Assembly (NCBI RefSeq): GCF_017377395.1
Contig: NZ_CP061800.1
Coordinates: 4,609,633 to 4,673,632 of the forward strand
Reading direction: 5' to 3'
Length of the DNA stretch: 64,000 nucleotides
Source of the DNA: Desulfonema magnum
GTDB lineage: Bacteria; Desulfobacterota; Desulfobacteria; Desulfobacterales; 4be13
Shown: piece by piece, positions 25,398 to 33,504 of the stretch
How the letters are laid out: every line of letters starts with the position of its first letter
Position numbering within the stretch: the first letter of the stretch is position 1
Translations under genes and position numbers: made by a program
The notes under the pieces: generated by a model
Database searches by the model: none
Seen by the model: the letters and a program-made list of their open reading frames with translations, nothing else
What the model was told of the DNA's origin: nothing

Positions 25398-25458
25398 ATA
25401 TAAAATGTGTAAGTCAGCAGTTCAATCAATTTTAACAAATATAAAGGAGAAAAAACGA

Positions 25459-25836
25459 ATGCTGAAAAAAATTTTTAAAACCGGATGTATGGTTCTGGTA
25501 TTAGGACTTCTGACCGTGCCGGCATGGAGTTCGGACGGCATTGACATGAGTACCGATGATTTTCTGCTTCTTGCACGAGGCGGTCATGGTCCCGGGGACG
25601 GCGCAGGTAATGGCGGCACAGGTCCCGGAGATGGCACAGGAAACGGCTCAAAATCAGGAGATTGTCCCAATCTCGAAACCAATGGCATCCATGCGCCTCT
25701 GATGCTTGCACGAGGTGGCGGCAAAGGCAAGGGGAAAGGTGGTGGAAACTGTGGCAGAAATAGCGGCAAAGGATCAGGAAAAAAAGGCTCCGGTGGCGGC
25801 AACCGCGGCGTATGTCCGTGGGGATTGAATCAATAA
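25459..25836 (+). CDS. Secreted glycine-rich protein with GPGDGTGN repeats and a GVCPWG tail
   Basis: A 125-residue protein. An N-terminal signal peptide (MLKKIFKTGCMVLVLGLLTVPAWS) is followed by two LARGG motifs, GPGDGAGN/GPGDGTGN repeats, GDCPN, a Lys/Gly stretch (KGKGKGGG) and a C-terminal GNRGVCPWGLNQ. Four mature-region cysteines could bind metal or form disulfides. I do not recognise an assigned function; small Gly/Asp-rich secreted proteins of this look occur in Desulfobacterota. The ATG at 25459 has AAAGGAGA nine bases upstream; a longer frame to 25381 would include the promoter. First gene of the envelope cluster, 46 bases before the next, with a sigma-54-like promoter ahead. Confidence 0.75.
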   Translation: MLKKIFKTGCMVLVLGLLTVPAWSSDGIDMSTDDFLLLARGGHGPGDGAGNGGTGPGDGTGNGSKSGDCPNLETNGIHAPLMLARGGGKGKGKGGGNCGRNSGKGSGKKGSGGGNRGVCPWGLNQ

Positions 25837-25882
25837 TCAGATTATAACTTAGAAACGTATGTAATGAAAAGGAGGTATTAAA

Positions 25883-26479
25883 ATGAAGTATTTGAAAGGT
25901 ATTGTTATCGCATCATTGGTATTGGTAATGGCTATGACAGGCCAGGCTCTGGCTCGCGGCGGCCATCATGGCGGATATGACACTGAGACGTATGGACAGG
26001 GTTCCGAAACAAACGGCGGTTTGGGAACTGTCACAGATTATGCAATAAACATTTTTGAGGATGCCCCGGGTCTCACCATCGCCGGAACTGTGTCCAATGT
26101 AATGTATTATGGCGGAGGATTTGAAATTGATACCGAAGCAGGGTCTGTCACGGTCTATGGAATCGGACCTTTTCGGTATTGGTCTTCACTTGAAATTGAT
26201 CGTCCGGTTGTCGGTGACGAGATTGTCGTTGATGCTTATGAAGTCACCTTTAGTGACGGTTCTGTTAAAATTATTGCCGCAGGTGTGAGTGTGGGCGGTG
26301 AATATGTGGAACTGCGGGATCCGGAAACAAGTCTGCCTCTCTGGCGAAAAGGTTTCGGCCGTCATGGCGGCGGACAGGGCATTGGAAAAGGGCAGGGGTT
26401 TAAAAACGATGGTGTCTGTCCCCGGGGTCAGACGTTTCCTGCAATTCAGAACGCACCTGCAACAGAAAATGAAGAATAA
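25883..26479 (+). CDS. Secreted protein with an OB-like beta domain and GVCPRG tail
   Basis: A 198-residue exported protein. The signal peptide ends at GQALA and the mature start RGGHHGG is Gly/His-rich. The middle (about residues 65-155: GTVSNVMYYGGGFEIDTEAG, VTVYGIGPFRYW, PVVGDEIVVDAYEV) has the look of a small beta-barrel/OB-type (DUF5666-like) fold, followed by VELRDPETSLPLWRKG. The tail GQGIGKGQGFKNDGVCPRG repeats the GVCP(W/R)G ending of the upstream gene. AAAGGAGGTATTAAA gives a strong ribosome site. No enzyme motif is visible; metal binding or envelope stress sensing is conjecture. Confidence 0.72.
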   Translation: MKYLKGIVIASLVLVMAMTGQALARGGHHGGYDTETYGQGSETNGGLGTVTDYAINIFEDAPGLTIAGTVSNVMYYGGGFEIDTEAGSVTVYGIGPFRYWSSLEIDRPVVGDEIVVDAYEVTFSDGSVKIIAAGVSVGGEYVELRDPETSLPLWRKGFGRHGGGQGIGKGQGFKNDGVCPRGQTFPAIQNAPATENEE

Positions 26480-26599
26480 AACTTAAACAATGATTATGGA
26501 AAGGGGCTTTCATCAGCAAGTCCCTTCCCATATTTTCTGCTTCTTGACTCCTTCCCATATTTGCCGTATAGATAAATTCAGCAGACCGCAAATTTTCAT

Positions 26600-27085
26600 A
26601 AATCATAAATCCGGAGTGCGAAGATAAAGCGAAGCGTTTTTTCGCATAAATCATAAATCACAAATCCGGAGTGCGAAAATAAAGCGAAGCGATTTTTCGC
26701 ATAATTCATAAATCCGGAGTGCGAAAATCCGGAGAGCGAAAATAAAGCGGAGCGATTTTTCGCATAATTCATAAATCCGGAGAGCGAAAATCCGGAGTGC
26801 GAAAATAAAGCGGAGCGATTTTTCGCATAATTCATAAATCCGGAGTGCGAAAATCCGGAGAGCGAAAATAAAGCGGAGCGATTTTTCGCATAATTCATAA
26901 ATCCGGAGAGCGAAAATAAAGCGGAGCGATTTTTCGCATAATTCATAAATCCGGAGAGCGAAAATAAAGCGGAGCGATTTTTCGCATAATTCATAAATCC
27001 GGAGAGCGAAAATAAAGCGGAGCGATTTTTCGCATAATTCATAAATCCGGAGAGCGAAAATAAAGCGAAGCGTTTTTTCGCATAA
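26600..27085. repeat. 48-bp tandem repeats (ATAAATCCGGAGAGCGAAAA family)
   Basis: About nine to ten units made of CATAATTCATAAATCCGGAG, GCGAAAATAAAGCGGAGCG and ATTTTTCGC; the regular part has a 48-bp period. Some units carry an extra CCGGAGTGCGAAAAT insertion. The TCCGGAGTGCGAAAA motif links it to the core of the 66-bp array at 2461. The long minus frame across it is repeat translation. It separates two genes of the envelope cluster. Confidence 0.85.
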
Positions 27086-27190
27086 ATCCGGGCAAAAATT
27101 TTCGATCTGCTGAGTTTATCTGTCTCAGACTTCCGAAGTTTCCAAAACTGCGGAACTCTTTTGGTGAAATATGGTGAAGGGAGGTCGGAA

Positions 27191-28183
27191 ATGGAGCGAC
27201 AATTCGGAAAAATAACCGGCTGTTCATTATTACTGGTGAGTCTGTCATTTATTCTGATAACCGGAGCAGCAGCTTCGGATATGTCAGTTGAACTGGCTGC
27301 CGGATATGATGATAATGTTTCCCTCTCTTCGACAGCAGAAGGATCCGCGTTCGGGTCTTATCAGATAAAATTTTACCACCAGTTTCTTCCCGATCTTCTG
27401 TCAGCAGACTGTGACATATTTATTGACGGGTCTTATCAGGATTACTTCAGCATGGGAGATAATTACGAATTAAGACCCGGCATATCACTGACCTTTCCCT
27501 TGTCAAACGGCCGTCTGGTTCCCGGGATCATGGCCGAGGTCTTAATATATCGGGATGATTTCATTAAGGAAGATGACAGAGATGAGATCATGGCGGGCGT
27601 ACAGCTTGAATGGCTGACCACAGCCCGGGTCTCCCTGGGATTTCATCATATCTGGGCATGGCTGGATTATACAGAACCCGTCATTCTTCAGACCGTTCGC
27701 CCTTCTTCAGGGCCCGGAAAAGGCCGGGGCATGCCCGGAGGCCCCCACCACCAGGAACATGACGACACTCATCAACACACATCCTCCTCACGCGATGACC
27801 ATCTCCGCTCCACCGGTATCCAGGGAATGCTCTTTTTCACGCCTGAAATACAAGGCCATATTTCATTAGAATACAACCGTCTTGATTCTTCAATTGAAAC
27901 AGAATCATACCGTCAGAACAGTGGGATATTGTCCTTATTATGGGCACCGGGCGATTTATGGGAAATCTCTGCCACGACATTCTGGAAACGTGCCAAATAC
28001 GATCAGGATATCGAAAATACTGACCGCACAGACACGATTTGTAACGCGGGGCTGGGAATAAGCTGTTTTATTGACAAATTTGAATTTTTTTTTCATGTGG
28101 GACGGACAGAAAATGATTCCTCTTTGGATATCGAATCTTACTGTCAGACGGTGACACAATGCGGACTTATCTTTTCATTCTGA
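27191..28183 (+). CDS. Outer-membrane beta-barrel protein with a His-rich loop
   Basis: A 330-residue exported protein: signal peptide to about residue 29 (ITGAAAS), then VELAAGYDDNVSLS, a typical opening of Gram-negative outer-membrane barrels. Alternating amphipathic strands follow, with the C-terminal strand ending in Phe (QCGLIFSF). A long loop at about 172-205 has GPGKGRGMPGG followed by six histidines (186, 187, 190, 194, 196, 204) and several Asp, a likely metal-binding segment. The start at 27191 has AAGGGAGG upstream; an earlier in-frame ATG at 27161 lacks one. The 3' end overlaps the next gene by 25 bases. Related to no enzyme I recognise. Confidence 0.75.
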   Translation: MERQFGKITGCSLLLVSLSFILITGAAASDMSVELAAGYDDNVSLSSTAEGSAFGSYQIKFYHQFLPDLLSADCDIFIDGSYQDYFSMGDNYELRPGISLTFPLSNGRLVPGIMAEVLIYRDDFIKEDDRDEIMAGVQLEWLTTARVSLGFHHIWAWLDYTEPVILQTVRPSSGPGKGRGMPGGPHHQEHDDTHQHTSSSRDDHLRSTGIQGMLFFTPEIQGHISLEYNRLDSSIETESYRQNSGILSLLWAPGDLWEISATTFWKRAKYDQDIENTDRTDTICNAGLGISCFIDKFEFFFHVGRTENDSSLDIESYCQTVTQCGLIFSF

Positions 28184-28578
28184 TACTCTTATTCAGCCTG
28201 ACACCGGGCCTTGCCGCGGCCACGGATGTTTTTCTCGGAACCGTGAAAGCAGTCAAACCGGAAAGCGGTGAAGTGGTGCTTGAGGTTGAGGATTGGCCGG
28301 CAGAGGATGATAAAGAAAAAAATACTGACACTCCAAAGGAAATCACCATAAATATTTCTCCTGACCGTCTGCCTGAAAATCTTTCGCCCGGGGAAACAGT
28401 GCGAATCTGGGGAAAATATCTACAGGGAGATATGAAAAATTTTCAGGTCGTTCATATTAGCGGAGGAGGGCTTCGGGGAGGGAAAAAGGACCCCACCGGA
28501 GTACGTTCCCGTCTGGGCAAAGGCAGGGGAATGTTTAAAAGCAGAATGCAAAAAATGCGCCATCGGGGACATAAATGA
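28159..28578 (+). CDS. Small exported OB-like (DUF5666-type) protein with basic Gly/His tail
   Basis: A 139-residue protein with signal peptide MRTYLFILILLFSLTPGLAA, then VFLGTVKAVKPESGEVVLEV and LSPGETVRIWGKYLQGD, which looks like a one-domain OB-type barrel. The tail is strongly basic: LRGGKKDPTGVRSRLGKGRG, then MFKSRMQKMRHRGHK. The GKGRGM string is shared with the His-rich loop of the upstream barrel protein. It overlaps that gene by 25 bases and the histidine kinase gene by ATGA, so all are translated as one unit. Function unknown. Confidence 0.68.
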   Translation: MRTYLFILILLFSLTPGLAAATDVFLGTVKAVKPESGEVVLEVEDWPAEDDKEKNTDTPKEITINISPDRLPENLSPGETVRIWGKYLQGDMKNFQVVHISGGGLRGGKKDPTGVRSRLGKGRGMFKSRMQKMRHRGHK

Positions 28579-30137
28579 CGGAGAAACCGATCCGGATACC
28601 AAAACCCTTGCGCTTACTGCCCGGATGGAAAGGCAATCTGCTTGTTTTTGGTCTGCTGATTATCATTGTCCTGGGATACTTTTTCTGGCAGGCCCGGCAG
28701 GCTCACCGGACGTTTCTCAATCATGCCCGGGAACATTCCAGAATGCTGGCCGGTGTGATCGAACTCAATGCCCGGGGGGCTGTTCTTTCCCAAGGAGCAG
28801 TCGAAGAGATCATGCAGACCTTTCTGGGAAATATGGCCCGATTTGCCGATTATCTGGACACGGTTGAGCCGTTTTCCGAGGATGAGCTGGCCGCGTTTGC
28901 TCTGGAGGCGGGACTGGCCGGCATTCGAATTATCAGGGATAACGGAGAATTTACACAAGGGCCTCCCGGGTGGTTCAGTCCCTCATACGTGACCTGTACG
29001 GAAAATGTCCGTGTTTTGCAGCATCTCGCGACAGATCATCTTTATTTTCTGACCTTACCGAGAGAAGCCGGGGAAGGATGTGTGGTTGTGGGGCTGACAG
29101 CCGTTCATATTGAAAAACTGCATGAGCAGGTCGGCTTGTCCCACCTGCTGCATACGTTGTCCGAGCTTGCCGGCATAAGATATGTACGCATTGAAAGCTT
29201 TACCAGCAATCCCCCGAAAGCGGAAGTCATTCTCATTGACAAGCCTGACAAGAAACTTGCAGAAACACGCCTTCCCTTTGATGAGGGGATTCTGGTTGTC
29301 GCATTGGAAGCAGGACATTTTTTTTTCCGTATCCGACAGCTTTGGAATGAATTTTTTCTTTTCAGCGCGATTCTGGCGATTTTAGGTGTTTTTTTCTCCT
29401 GGATTCTTCATCGGTATCAGAACGCCTATCTGAACCGGATTCGGGATGTGGAGCGGGAACTTGCCAGGCAGCGGGAAGATGCTGCCCTGGGGCGGGCTGC
29501 CGCGGCCATTACCCATGAAATTCGGAATCCGCTAAACGCCATCAGTATCGGATTGCAGCGTCTGCAAATTGAGGCTGATGATCTGGACGATGAATATCAG
29601 TCGCTCGTTTCAACCATGCTCAGAGCAGTCCGGCGAACAAACAGCATCGTCACAAACATCCGGCAATATGCCGGTCCTCTGACTCCCCAAAAAAAACCCG
29701 TGCGTCTGAATTCAATGTTAAATCATATCCTGGCGCTTTACGCTCAGAAATGTGAGGAACATTCTGTTGAGGTGAAATGCGAAATCAGGCATAATGAACC
29801 TGTCGCGGGGGATCCTGATATGCTTGAACAGGTGCTTGAGAATCTCATAAAAAACGGAATCGAGGCCCAGCCGGAGGGCGGCGATATTCGTATCATCCTT
29901 GATCATCAAGGCCGTGAGGCTGTTCTTACAATTGAAAACAGCGGATTTTCGCTTTCTGAGAGTGAAGCCGATCAGATATTTGAGCCTTATTTTACCACTA
30001 AAACAAGGGGAACCGGCCTGGGACTTGCCATTGTCAGGCGAATTGTCCATTCTCACGGGGGACGTCTGGAATTGCAGGTTCCCAGAAAAGGGGTATTGTG
30101 TGTTTTCCTGTATCTTCCTTTGGCAAATTCAGATTAA
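28575..30137 (+). CDS. Membrane sensor histidine kinase (ZraS/NtrB-like)
   Basis: A 520-residue kinase. TM1 spans residues about 21-39 and TM2 about 259-278, enclosing a 220-residue extracytoplasmic sensor region. A short linker leads to the H-box AITHEIRNPLNAIS (His314), then the N-box NLIKNGIEAQPEG, the F/G2 region FEPYFTTKTRGTGLGLAIVR and a final SHGG. HisKA and HATPase_c are of the type that normally partners with sigma-54-activating response regulators (ZraSR, HydHG, AtoSC). Start ATG overlaps the preceding stop. No response regulator follows; repeats begin directly after the stop. It probably reports the state of the secreted proteins encoded in front of it. Confidence 0.9.
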   Translation: MTEKPIRIPKPLRLLPGWKGNLLVFGLLIIIVLGYFFWQARQAHRTFLNHAREHSRMLAGVIELNARGAVLSQGAVEEIMQTFLGNMARFADYLDTVEPFSEDELAAFALEAGLAGIRIIRDNGEFTQGPPGWFSPSYVTCTENVRVLQHLATDHLYFLTLPREAGEGCVVVGLTAVHIEKLHEQVGLSHLLHTLSELAGIRYVRIESFTSNPPKAEVILIDKPDKKLAETRLPFDEGILVVALEAGHFFFRIRQLWNEFFLFSAILAILGVFFSWILHRYQNAYLNRIRDVERELARQREDAALGRAAAAITHEIRNPLNAISIGLQRLQIEADDLDDEYQSLVSTMLRAVRRTNSIVTNIRQYAGPLTPQKKPVRLNSMLNHILALYAQKCEEHSVEVKCEIRHNEPVAGDPDMLEQVLENLIKNGIEAQPEGGDIRIILDHQGREAVLTIENSGFSLSESEADQIFEPYFTTKTRGTGLGLAIVRRIVHSHGGRLELQVPRKGVLCVFLYLPLANSD

Positions 30138-30265
30138 ATTCAAAACACAGAAAAGATGCGCACATAAAAGTTAAATCCGTTTAAACTCGTTCCCACGCTT
30201 CACGTCCTTATTTTAAACTTGTTCCCACGCTTCGCGTCACTGCCATTAAATTTAAGGGCAGTCCC

Positions 30266-30300
30266 TTTAAAATCCCTCCGTTGCCGGGGGGATTTTAAAT
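30266..30300. terminator. Hairpin downstream of the histidine kinase
   Basis: TTTAAAATCCCTCCG pairs with CGGGGGGATTTTAAA around TTGC with one mismatch. No long T run follows on the plus strand, so terminator function is tentative. Between 30138 and 30265 are two GTTCCCACGCTTCRCGTC repeat fragments. Confidence 0.4.
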
Positions 30301-30413
30301 TCTGATAATAAAAAAATCAAAAATCGAATTGACACCCGGAGGAAGAATATGACCGTTATTAATCTGCCCTGCGTAACCGGTCAGGCGGAATAACCGTCTG
30401 ACGTTGAAAAATG

Positions 30414-30642
30414 CTGATTATAACGGATTTAGGGGAGAGGCGACCAAGCCCTGTAAGGGCGGTATGTTTGCAACAGGTTTGCAAGTCCCCGCCAAAGCTC
30501 CGCGGGGGCATTTGCAGCAGTAGTAAATCATGCTGCAAATATGCCGCCCCTGCGGGACCTGGCCGGGCCTGCATGATGAATGCTGCAAATATGCCGTCCC
30601 TGCGGGGCTCGGACGGCCCTCCCCTAAATCCGTTATAATCAG
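30414..30642. mobile_element. MITE-like element with perfect 24-bp terminal inverted repeats (copy 1)
   Basis: Both ends read CTGATTATAACGGATTTAGG inward, with 24 matching bases. The element is flanked by AAAAATG on both sides (30407-30413 and 30643-30649), a 7-bp target duplication. The interior is made of GCCCTGYAGGGGCGG and CAAATATGCCG blocks and carries no gene. A 114-bp relative lies at 62059-62172 and a single end at about 49392-49413. Confidence 0.85.
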
Positions 30643-30657
30643 AAAAATGTCTGTTAG

Positions 30658-30744
30658 TCCGGAGTGCCAAACTTTCAGTTTGGCAATCTTTGCGAAGTGC
30701 GGAAACCGGACGCTTCTGCCAAACTGCAAGTTTGGCACTCCGGA
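30658..30744. repeat. TCCGGAGTGCCAAAC long palindrome
   Basis: TCCGGAGTGCCAAACTTTCA at the left is matched by TGCAAGTTTGGCACTCCGGA at the right, with internal CAGTTTGGCA/TGCCAAACTG pairing. Single ends of the family are at 24906, 43800-43827 and 55334-55347. Confidence 0.75.
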
Positions 30745-30837
30745 CAATTTTTTTCTTAAAGCCTATACATGACCAAATAAGGTCTGACATTACTGCTTAT
30801 CATTAATCCGTGCAGATCGGGCCTGATGCGATACACT

Positions 30838-32160
30838 TTACCCTGTGATTTTCAATCGGGACAAAAGGACATTCTCCAGCAGCGGTTCCCCGTGATCCCG
30901 GTATTCGTAACACACTCGGAGCGTAGGTTTGCTGATGGAGAGCAGTTTAGGAAGATTAATCGGCGTTGCAAAAAGAACCAGATCACACTCCGCGCTGTTA
31001 ATGGTGCGTTCCAAATCGTGAATCTGTTTTTTTCCATACCCCATGGCAGGCAAAACCGACGCCACATGAGGATAACGCTCATAGGTCTCTTTAATGCTTC
31101 CAAAAGCATAAGCCTCAGGCTCAACAATATGGGCCGCGTGATAAGTTTTGGCAGCAATGGTTCCCGCACCATATGCCATTTCTCCATGAGTGAGCGTGGG
31201 ACCGTCTTCAACGATCAGTACCCGCTTTCCCTGAATCTGTTCAGGATTTTCCACAATGAGCGCTGATTCCGCCAGGATGATTTCAGCATTGGGCGCATGG
31301 CTTTTAATGTTTTTTCGGACCTGGTCCACCCCGGCCGGATCCGCGCTGTCCACTTTATTGATCACGGCAATATCCGCCATAGCCATATTTGTTTCCCCGG
31401 GATAGTACAGCAATTCATGCCCTGCCCGGTGCGGATCAAAGACCACAACATGGACATCAGGATGATAAAACGGTGTGTCATTGTTTCCGCCATCCCAGAT
31501 GATGACATCGGCTTCTTTTTCCGCGTGTCTGAGAATTTTTTCATAGTCAATTCCCGCGTAAACCACGATCCCCTGAGCCACCAGGGGTTCATATTCTTCT
31601 CTTTCCTCAATGGTGCAGTTGTGGGTTTCAAAATCTTTATAAGAGGAAAAACGCTGCACCACCTGCCTTGTCAGATCACCGTAAGGCATGGGATGACGAA
31701 CCGCAACAACCTTTTTTCCCCTGTTTTTCAAAATATTGCATACATATCGGGTGGTCTGAGATTTTCCACATCCGGTTCTCACCGCGCAGACCGCGACCAC
31801 GGGCTTTTTTGATCTGAGCATGGTGTATGTGGCACCAATGAGAATAAAATCAGATCCTTGCGCCATGACAGCAGAAGCCTTGTGCATGACTTCCAGATGG
31901 CGAACATCGCTGTAGGAAAACGCGACCAGGTCCACCTTGTGTTCCTGAATGAGATCGGTGAGCCGCTCTTCAGGATAGATGGGAATGCCTTTCGGATAAA
32001 GTTTTCCTGATAATTCAGGCGGATAGATACGCCCCTCAATATCCGGTATCTGGGCTGCTGTAAAGGCGACAACATTGTAGCGGGAGTTGTCTTTGAAATA
32101 TACATTGAAATTGTGAAAATCACGACCGGCCGCGCCCATAATAATTACTTTTTCAATCAT
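30838..32160 (-). CDS. Cyclic 2,3-diphosphoglycerate synthetase-like P-loop protein
   Basis: A 440-residue protein of the COG2403 family. The N-terminal Rossmann-like region (IIMGAAGRDFHNFNVYFKDN) is followed by a P-loop, VCAVRTGCGKSQTTRYV, then VVAVRHPMPYGDL, IIWDGGNNDTPFY, VVVFDPHRAGHELLYYPGE and NKVDSAD. In hyperthermophilic methanogens the homologue makes the thermoprotectant cyclic 2,3-diphosphoglycerate; bacterial homologues are common but their role is not settled. The start is placed at the ATG at 32160 with AGGAAAA upstream; the frame extending to 32445 crosses a repeat element. It is a single-gene unit flanked by repeats. Confidence 0.78.
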   Translation of the reverse strand: MIEKVIIMGAAGRDFHNFNVYFKDNSRYNVVAFTAAQIPDIEGRIYPPELSGKLYPKGIPIYPEERLTDLIQEHKVDLVAFSYSDVRHLEVMHKASAVMAQGSDFILIGATYTMLRSKKPVVAVCAVRTGCGKSQTTRYVCNILKNRGKKVVAVRHPMPYGDLTRQVVQRFSSYKDFETHNCTIEEREEYEPLVAQGIVVYAGIDYEKILRHAEKEADVIIWDGGNNDTPFYHPDVHVVVFDPHRAGHELLYYPGETNMAMADIAVINKVDSADPAGVDQVRKNIKSHAPNAEIILAESALIVENPEQIQGKRVLIVEDGPTLTHGEMAYGAGTIAAKTYHAAHIVEPEAYAFGSIKETYERYPHVASVLPAMGYGKKQIHDLERTINSAECDLVLFATPINLPKLLSISKPTLRVCYEYRDHGEPLLENVLLSRLKITG

Positions 32161-32194
32161 GGTTTTTCCTTTCTTAATTCCTATAGTGAATTTT

Positions 32195-32350
32195 CCTGCT
32201 GCTCGATCATCAGGTTTTCTGAGCCGATTTTGACAACATCCTGTCATTCCTGCGAAAGCAGGAATCCCCTTTTTCTCACGACTGCCTAAAAAAGGGCAGC
32301 GGATTCCTGCTTTCGCAGAAATGACAAAAAAAACTTGATTATCGAGTGCT
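32195..32350. repeat. ACTCGATNATCA-ended repeat containing a CATTCCTGCGAAAGCAGGAA palindrome
   Basis: The left end is GCTCGATCATCAGGTTTTCT and the right end is its inverted relative AAACTTGATTATCGAGT. Two internal TTCCTGC-GCAGGAA blocks are in inverse order. Same family at 37656-37746 and 39430-39525. To 32609 nothing else is recognisable. Confidence 0.75.
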
Positions 32351-32609
32351 AATGTCAGTATATCGAAAATATCCCCCCTTGTCACTCGCCTCAGATTGGC
32401 AAATCCGGCAGAAGTGTTTCGCCTGCTGACTATTGAATATTTCATAAAAAGGAATAAGTCAATGGGATGAAAAGCGTATTTTTTCGCAATTTTCCTGGTT
32501 GACAGATGTTCATGTTTCTGGTTATTTTTTTTAAATTACAAAATTCAGGCTTCTGAAATTTTCAAGTCTTGGGAAGTCCTTACAATTCATTCAGTTCCGG
32601 AGAATCCCG

Positions 32610-33371
32610 ATGCAAAAACAGGTTTACTTTTATAATAACGAGGGAGAAAAACTTACAGGAACGCTTCACATCCCTGAAGCACCTTCTGAAAAAGGCGTGG
32701 TCATGGGGCATTGTTTTACCTGTTCCAGACACACCCGCATATTAACCCAAATTTCCCGTGAACTGGAACAGTCAGGGATCATGTCGCTACGGTTTGACTT
32801 TTCCGGAAACGGTCAGAGCGAAGGGGATTTTTCCGAATCATCCTATTCAAAGCATATTTCCGAAATGAAGAGGGCCATCGCGTTTATCTCAGAAAACGGG
32901 GCATCCTGTATAGGAGTGGCAGGTCACAGCATGGGCGCGGCCATTGCCGTGCTGACAGCATCTGAGATGAAAAACATTAGAGGAGTCTGCGCCCTGGCAG
33001 GACGATTGTCAGGGGGACATCCGGCCCATTTTCTCAACAAACTTCAGAAAAACGAACTCCGACAGACCGGAGTGGCTTCATTCATCAGCAGAGGGCGTTC
33101 GTTGCAACTTTCAAAACGTTTTTTTTCTGACATGCGCAAATATAATATCCCCGAACGCATTCGGTCTTTGCAGTCTTCGTTGCTCTTGGTCCACGGGGAC
33201 CAGGATGAGATTATCCCGGTTGAAGAAGCGCGCAAAGCCTATAATAAAAATCCGTCAGGCATAAAATTGGTCATTATTCCGGGGGCGGATCATATGTTCA
33301 GCAATGATGCGCATCGTCATGAGATAGCCGAACTGACAGCAAATTGGTTTACAGAGCATACGACCAAATAA
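32610..33371 (+). CDS. Alpha/beta hydrolase
   Basis: A 253-residue serine hydrolase. Nucleophile elbow GHSMG with Ser107, acid in VHGDQDEIIP (Asp199 or Asp197), and His228 in GADHMF complete the triad. The MGHCFTCSRHTRI segment forms the oxyanion region. This type is often found fused to, or beside, an OsmC peroxidase domain in other bacteria; no such domain is present here. TTCCGGAGAATCCCG precedes the ATG. The stop lies within ACGACCAAATAAATTCTGAC, a motif also seen near 30771, 37821 and 47790. Substrate unknown. Confidence 0.85.
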   Translation: MQKQVYFYNNEGEKLTGTLHIPEAPSEKGVVMGHCFTCSRHTRILTQISRELEQSGIMSLRFDFSGNGQSEGDFSESSYSKHISEMKRAIAFISENGASCIGVAGHSMGAAIAVLTASEMKNIRGVCALAGRLSGGHPAHFLNKLQKNELRQTGVASFISRGRSLQLSKRFFSDMRKYNIPERIRSLQSSLLLVHGDQDEIIPVEEARKAYNKNPSGIKLVIIPGADHMFSNDAHRHEIAELTANWFTEHTTK

Positions 33372-33390
33372 ATTCTGACAGATAAAGACC

Positions 33391-33420
33391 TCCGATGTTT
33401 CTGAAATCTCGGAGGTCTGA
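33391..33420. terminator. GACCTCCGA...TCGGAGGTC hairpin
   Basis: An inverted repeat 20 bases after the hydrolase stop. The same palindrome type recurs after dgt (35163-35195) and after the SPOR gene (58968-58998), each time at a gene end. Confidence 0.5.
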
Positions 33421-33504
33421 TGTCCTGCCTAATAACCCTCAGAATTAATCTGGTCTGTGCCGTCTGCATCAGTTAATTTTTCTTATCCGCTTTCATCTGC
33501 CCCG

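Noticed and set aside
25381..25458. Upstream start of the Gly-rich secreted protein (151 residues)
   Set aside because: It would put 26 residues in front of the signal peptide and overlap the sigma-54-like promoter; the ATG at 25459 has AAAGGAGA.
26596..27042. 148-residue leftward frame of MNYAKNRSALFSLSGF repeats
   Set aside because: A translation of the 48-bp tandem repeat (16 codons); no ribosome site and no similarity to a protein family I recognise.
30359..30790. Several 75-143-residue frames around 30400-30790
   Set aside because: They lie in the MITE at 30414-30642 and the neighbouring palindrome; mutually overlapping on both strands with no ribosome site.
30838..32445. Longer 535-residue start for the cDPG-synthetase-like gene
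   Set aside because: The extra 95 residues come from the repeat at 32195-32350; the ATG at 32160 has a ribosome site and the conserved domain begins there.
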